NCBI GenBank assembly: GCA_021029095.1
Contig: JAJOHG010000562.1
Location: 1-14,041 of the forward strand
Reading direction: 5' to 3'
Origin: Phellopilus nigrolimitatus
Lineage: Eukaryota; Basidiomycota; Agaricomycetes; Hymenochaetales; Hymenochaetaceae
DNA: 14,041 nt
Of this stretch, positions 9,699-14,041 are shown piece after piece (position 1 is the stretch's first letter; every line of letters starts with the position of its first letter). The notes under the pieces were generated by a model, which saw nothing but the letters and a program-made list of their open reading frames with translations, was not told the DNA's origin and did no database searches. Both the position numbers and the translations under genes were made by a program.

Positions 9699-10081
9699 GC
9701 TTTTTTTGCTTTTGTTCTTGCTCCGTCTTAGTGTTTTCCAACTGCTAAACTCACCTGTGAGCGAAAACGATCAGTGGCCGCCGCTGCGGCAGAATGCGCG
9801 TACGTTCTATTAATAGCCCACGCGTTTGGAACTCGAAAAGGACCCATTTCGGGATCGACGATGTAGCTTGTCGAAACTTTGTACCAAAAGCAATACGTGC
9901 TCAGGAAATACATATTTAACTTACGGATGATACCGCGGTAGTAAAAGAAAAAGAAAAAAAAGCAAGCTATACATGCTAGTCGGACTTGTCCACAGACCAC
10001 CGTGCACGAAGTATCACCGTCCGTCACGGCTCGTCTTGTCCGGATATCGTCGTACACGTGCAAAGGAGGCTGTTCGTCATT

Positions 10082-10792
10082 CTATTCCCAAGTGCACGTG
10101 CTGCTGCTCCCTTTCAGGAGCAGGCGGCGCACCTCCGTCTCGAGCGCCGCGGTGTGCTGACCGTGCCAGGCAGGCAGCCCGGCGCTGGTGTCGCGGTCGC
10201 GGTTTTCTGGACCTGCCGACGGGGCGCGGCTGGCTCTCGCGAGTAAAGGTAGATGCGGAGTAGTTAGCGCATCTCGAGTCGCGCTCCGTGACAGCAGGGT
10301 GCAAGTACGCAGGCGAGGGAGCGGCGTGTGGCGACGGCGGCGGCGACGAGGGCAAAAAACGTGCCGTCGTGTTCGCTGAGCTGGATCCAAAGATCCAGAG
10401 TCTGCAGGTGGACTGGAGAGCTCCTTAAATGCGCGGCTCTGCTTGAGTATAGTGCGGTCCAGGTCGGCCGGGAGCGGCGGTTTTCTCCTGGTACGGACTG
10501 CGGCTCGATAATCCGGCCGGCGTCGACGCCAGTGGTGCTTGGAAGGCCGGGAGGGAGCAGAACGTTCTGTTCATGGGCAACGTCTGCGACATGCGGTCTA
10601 GTAACTATATCAACGCCACTTCAGAGGAACACCGGACCCGCGCAGCATCGTTCTGCTCTGAAGGACCGCCGCCCTCCTGATGCGCGTCCTACACTCCCCG
10701 AGCTGCTTACGCGCGACGACAAACACGGCTGGCAGCACCGTCTCCGCAGTCGGATTTTGTAATGCCAGTTCGGACCACACGGTGGCACGATA
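10082..10792 (-). pseudogene. Possible unrecognised gene or gene remnant
   Basis: Three minus-strand open stretches lie in different frames one after another. 10792-10610 reads ...ETVLPAVFVVARKQLGECR..., 10620-10264 reads ...HVADVAHEQNVLLPPGLPS... and ...LQTLDLWIQLSEHDGTFF..., and the frame ending at 10082 reads ...AALETEVRRLLLKGSS.... The last has about 84% G/C third positions, as in the real genes here. Possible splice signals exist: GTAAGC in the first stretch, GCTAACTAC near 10267-10259 as a branch site, and CGGCAG before the last stretch. The donor for that last join would be weak, and no convincing start codon was found. It may be an intron-containing gene with a missing 5' end or a decayed copy. 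I recognise no family. A 144-codon plus-strand ORF over the same bases is probably its shadow. Confidence 0.3.
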
Positions 10793-11565
10793 TTATTGGT
10801 TCTCTCGCCGCCTTTGGTACCGCCTAATGTGAAAATTCTGCGATACCGCACTCGTATTGTCTGCCGCGAGCACCAATAAATAGACAGAGAACGAGAAAAA
10901 CACCAGGTGGGCGCTTTACTACTTGAGTCCTAGCAACTAGCGAAGCGCGAGGAGACTCCAGTATTCTGCTCTTCGACAGACAGGCGTTCTCAGTGTGAAT
11001 TAGAACGCTGGGCGTCAGGCAATGCATCGCCTATATGATTTCCCTATAGATTGAGTTCACGGCAGACGGGTTGGAAAAGTCGCAGTGGCTATGGATGATT
11101 AGGCAGCAATATCCAGGGCAATAGATGTTTTGTATACACACTATTCATCTCTTGTCTTTCGTCATCTCGTTCGCGCGCGCCTACGGAACCATGTGTTTGC
11201 TCCCGAGAAACAATAGATTTGGTGAGAGATAACCTCGAAGAACATTTACAGATAATGATCCAGAAAAGAGCTGTCTTGTCTCTCGAAATCCATGCTGGTA
11301 AACAGTGGGTCAGTCAGATTGTTCATAGATGATTTGCTATTTAAAGTAAAAAAAGCCTGTAGTCCAGATTGTGTTGCGGGAATAAGGAGACTGAGGGCGT
11401 TGTTTACATATGTATATGTGGCAAATATAACCTAGGGCGTCGATTACTCCCATGTTGTTTGTGGTATTTATGGAGTCTTGGAAGTCTGTTGTACTCGTGA
11501 CAAGTATGTTTACCCAGGTTCAATGTGCGGTGCACAGACGAGAAGCAGGAGACATATTGATGTGA

Positions 11566-11992
11566 GAGATTCGCGAACAGCTGTGGCAGACGGACAGTTT
11601 TCATGAAACGGTCCTCGCTCAGAGGGCTCGAAGCATTCAGGAATTGTTGGTTTACGTGCAACGAGCATTCTTGTGGGAGTACAGATTTGAGGTTACAGCA
11701 GCCACCGAGCTGAAAAAGCAAAAGAGCACGTGAAGCGATAGCAGCCATCCTCTCATCAGACGGTGAGCGAAGAGCAACTTTCAGACGACAGATCTCAAAT
11801 GATATTCTGGCTACTTATATCTACGACGTTTGCGACAAACTGGCGCATTGTGCACATTATCTACAGTATTACCTCTATCGTACAGGCAAAAAAAGCATAC
11901 GCGAACGCTCGCGAAGAACGCGTCAGAAAAAAACAACAAGAATTAAGAGTTCACATGAATCAGTGCTAACAATCAGAGCTCATACTATATAA
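11566..11992 (+). other. Possible coding remnant, two overlapping frames
   Basis: One frame (11566-11733) reads ...QLWQTDSFHETVLAQRARSI... through ...ATELKKQKST, then stops. A second frame (11714-11992) reads KSKRAREAIAAILSSDGERR... and continues to a stop at 11990-11992. The two meet at an A run (11713-11717), so one base of slippage would join them into about 140 charged, helical residues. Further upstream on the same strand are other protein-like pieces, for example around 11194-11331 (VRDNLEEHLQIMIQKRAVLS) and 10950-11100. No start codon or known domain is visible. A 114-codon minus-strand ORF (11748-11404) competes for part of the region. Low confidence. Confidence 0.2.
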
Positions 11993-12081
11993 TGTCTGCA
12001 GCCTCGGACCCCTGTCGACTTCCACTTACACAGATAAGCACCCGCGACCGCAACACATGCATACCACACTCGCGCCCGGGG

Positions 12082-14041
12082 TTATGTGAATGGCATCCGG
12101 ATGCGCTTTTTGGTTGTGTACTGCTTTTGATGCAACTTACGCGGTTGCATAAGCTCGCGCTCCTCCCTATCCTCGCGCGCGCTGCCGAGGTTGTTTCCCA
12201 ATCGTCCTTTGGCGTACGGGTTGCCGCTACCGCCGTATAATGAACGCGCACCGCGCACTTGCCTTGGCGTCGGCGTCGGCGTCGACCTTTCTTTCCAGCC
12301 TGAGCTCGAGTATGAAAGGGGGCTTGCTTTACGCACGTCTGTTGCGTAAGTAGAAGATTCGTCGCCGTCGGGAGACTTGCGCTTCCGCGAATCGGAGGCT
12401 TTGCTAGAAGTGGAGGAGGCGCCGTAAAAATTGATCGGCGCGATTGTCGCGGCAGGGGAGGGCGTGGGTACAGGCGACGTTGGCGGCAGACCTGGAGACG
12501 AAGTGCCTGCGCCACCATTGCCAGGTTGATCGTCATTGTCAAGATCCATTCGGTCCTTGTTCGTCGGTAATGGTGATGACGACGGTCCTGCCCCAGTATC
12601 AGCCCCTGCTCCGTCACTGCTAGTTTGAGCCACGTCCTGACCATTGCGCGTGACACGCTCGCCCTTCTCCACATCGCTGTCATCTTCGTAGTCGACAAGA
12701 GGTTTCATCGTGCGCGACCCAGCCTGCTGCACCTTTCCGATTCTCTCTTTGTCTTTCTCTACGGCATTGATTTTCTGCTTGAGTGAATCTGCCTGCGGGT
12801 CAGACTTCGGTGTCTCGGAGGCTTTCATCTGTCCATTGGGCATCCGTAAATGCGCAGGAATAACGGGCCCGATCAGTACCTGTGCCGCTTTTCCGCTTTT
12901 GCTGTCATCCGCGTCATCGTCCTTCCCTTCGTCGTCACTCGGCACGACCCTACGCTTCCGCATGCCGCTCGCAAGACTATGCCCGTTTAACGCAGCTTCC
13001 AACGCCTGACCCTTCTCGCGTATGTAAAACAGCATGTACGCGGTCTTCGTATTTGCTGGAGGCCCCCTTACACCATCGACTGAATCATCGTTCATCTCGT
13101 ACCACTTGCCGTCTGCGCCGCGCACGTGTGCGAAGTAGTGTCCCGAGTTCGGACCGCCGCCTACATGTGAAATGACGCCGTAGAGCGAGTATGTTGGCCC
13201 GAACTGGCCTTCGCTCATCGACTGCTGCAGGTTCAATCGCTCATCATAGCGGACTGGGTGCGTCAGCTTTCGCCCCAAGGGTGTAAAGCGCTTCATGTGC
13301 ACAGTAAGAACAGCTGGCGCATCATGGATTGTGAAGCGCTTCTCCGCGTTTACTGGCTTTTGCACCTATAAAAATGCTTAGCAGCTTATAATGAAAAGAA
13401 GGGCGATTTGATTGCTCACTTTTTCGCACTTGTACTTGTCCGCCCCCTTAAGATAGTCAGGCGCAGTGAATTTCCTCAAAGCCTCCTTAAGCCCGTTAAC
13501 ATTATAGATATCTATGCTTAGATCCAGTATGCTGTCGAATGTGTCACTGTTGTGTCCACATTGTTGGCATGTCACCCGTGACCTTAGCTTGCCACCAAAA
13601 ATCTTGTGCACCCAAGTTGTCTCGGCAATTTTATGATCAAGTTTCCTGCACATGAAATCAGTCGGCAGAACGCAGACAGTACATCTACCTAAAATACTTA
13701 CGGGGGATATCCGGAAAGACAAGACTTCTGCAACGAGTCGATTGCGTACCGCAGAAATTCATGTGAGTCCTCTTGTCGACCCTTTCGTAAGTGCTTAGCG
13801 ATCGCTGAGGTGGAAGCAAGATGATTAAGAGCTTGCATATACGAGAAAAAGGATTAAACACACAGCTGAGGTTATTTGTGATGGTCCCCGGACTGAATGC
13901 ATGACCCTTCGAATAACTGGTCGCCATGACTTGTTTCATCGAACAAGCCATACAAAACCCACTCTTCACTCGACCTGACAACAGTGTCATAAGTATACAG
14001 TCTTTTTAGAATGGCATGATTTGACATACATTGATCAACCG
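12082..14041 (-). CDS. Ubiquitin-specific protease (USP/UBP, USP36-like), 5' end missing
   Basis: The gene encodes a cysteine protease removing ubiquitin from proteins; it most resembles the USP36/USP42/UBP23 branch. Minus-strand exons are 14041-14030 (partial), 13974-13864, 13804-13702, 13645-13420 and 13365-12082, 577 residues. The Cys box lies beyond the window. Present are [31 protein letters not shown], the first zinc pair [23 protein letters not shown], and the His box [11 protein letters not shown] (catalytic His codon 13140-13138) followed by WYEMNDDSV. The catalytic domain ends near YMLFYIREK. About 330 disordered Ser/Pro/Lys-rich residues follow. The second zinc pair reads KCEKV, lacking the usual last Cys, right at an intron junction (13419-13366). 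The last residues are uncertain, because a GTAAGT at 12140-12135 could start a further intron. Introns are 54-59 bases. G/C third positions are less extreme than in the two transporters. Confidence 0.9.

Larger units (their letters stand above)
9560..12081. other. 2.5-kb gap between convergent genes
   Basis: The transporter ends at 9559 on the plus strand and the ubiquitin hydrolase ends at 12082 on the minus strand, so both 3' flanks fall here. The first 200 bases are T-rich (T runs at 9588-9599 and 9681-9698) and fit the transporter 3' end. From 10060 to 10800 the GC content rises to coding-like levels, and from 10900 to 12000 it drops. No complete gene can be supported. Two sets of coding-like fragments are listed separately. 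No tRNA, repeat array or terminal-repeat transposon was found by eye. Confidence 0.5.

Noticed and set aside
11992..12240. Plus-strand 82-codon open frame at the end of the USP gene
   Set aside because: It is antisense to the coding end of the USP gene, with no supporting start context or similarity.
1..14041. CRISPR arrays, phage or defence systems, terminal-repeat transposons
   Set aside because: Introns, codon use and gene families mark the DNA as fungal nuclear; no regularly spaced repeats or paired terminal repeats were seen by eye.

Overview
The window looks like nuclear DNA of a filamentous basidiomycete, probably an Agaricomycete. The exons are very GC-rich with G or C at most third codon positions. 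They are cut by many short introns, mostly 50-150 bases, with GTGCGT/GTGAGT/GTACGT donors, CTGAT- or CTAAC-like branch sites and T-rich tails. The protein families found (KHA1-type antiporter, siderophore-iron MFS transporter, USP deubiquitinase) are typical fungal ones. I see no bacterial, viral or plasmid hallmark.

Layout, left to right. (1) 331-2110, plus strand: a multi-exon gene for a disordered Ser/Gln/Arg-rich protein of unknown function; its coding frame changes several times and a consistent intron model can be drawn. (2) 2111-3262: T-rich 3' flank, then the promoter of the next gene. (3) 3263-6321, plus strand: a complete six-exon KHA1-type K+/H+ antiporter of 909 residues. (4) 6322-6640: a short promoter holding a perfect ATCAGATAA iron-regulatory GATA site on the minus strand. 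(5) 6641-9559, plus strand: a complete 13-exon siderophore-iron transporter of the major facilitator superfamily (607 residues), including a 9-base micro-exon. (6) 9560-12081: about 2.5 kb between convergent genes, with poly-T tracts and two low-confidence sets of coding-like fragments, one on each strand. (7) 12082-14041, minus strand: the C-terminal 577 residues of a USP-type ubiquitin hydrolase; its 5' part, with the catalytic Cys box, lies past the right edge.

The two transporters are neighbours on one strand, but nothing shows that they work together. The clearest functional link is between the siderophore transporter and the GATA site upstream of it. All exon limits were derived by hand from splice signals and frame continuity. 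The KHA1, transporter and USP models each give an exact multiple of three. I do not see a clearly novel multi-gene system. The most interesting items are the micro-exon, the iron-type GATA site, the apparent loss of one zinc-ligand Cys in the USP protein, and the unassigned coding-like fragments in the 2.5-kb gap.
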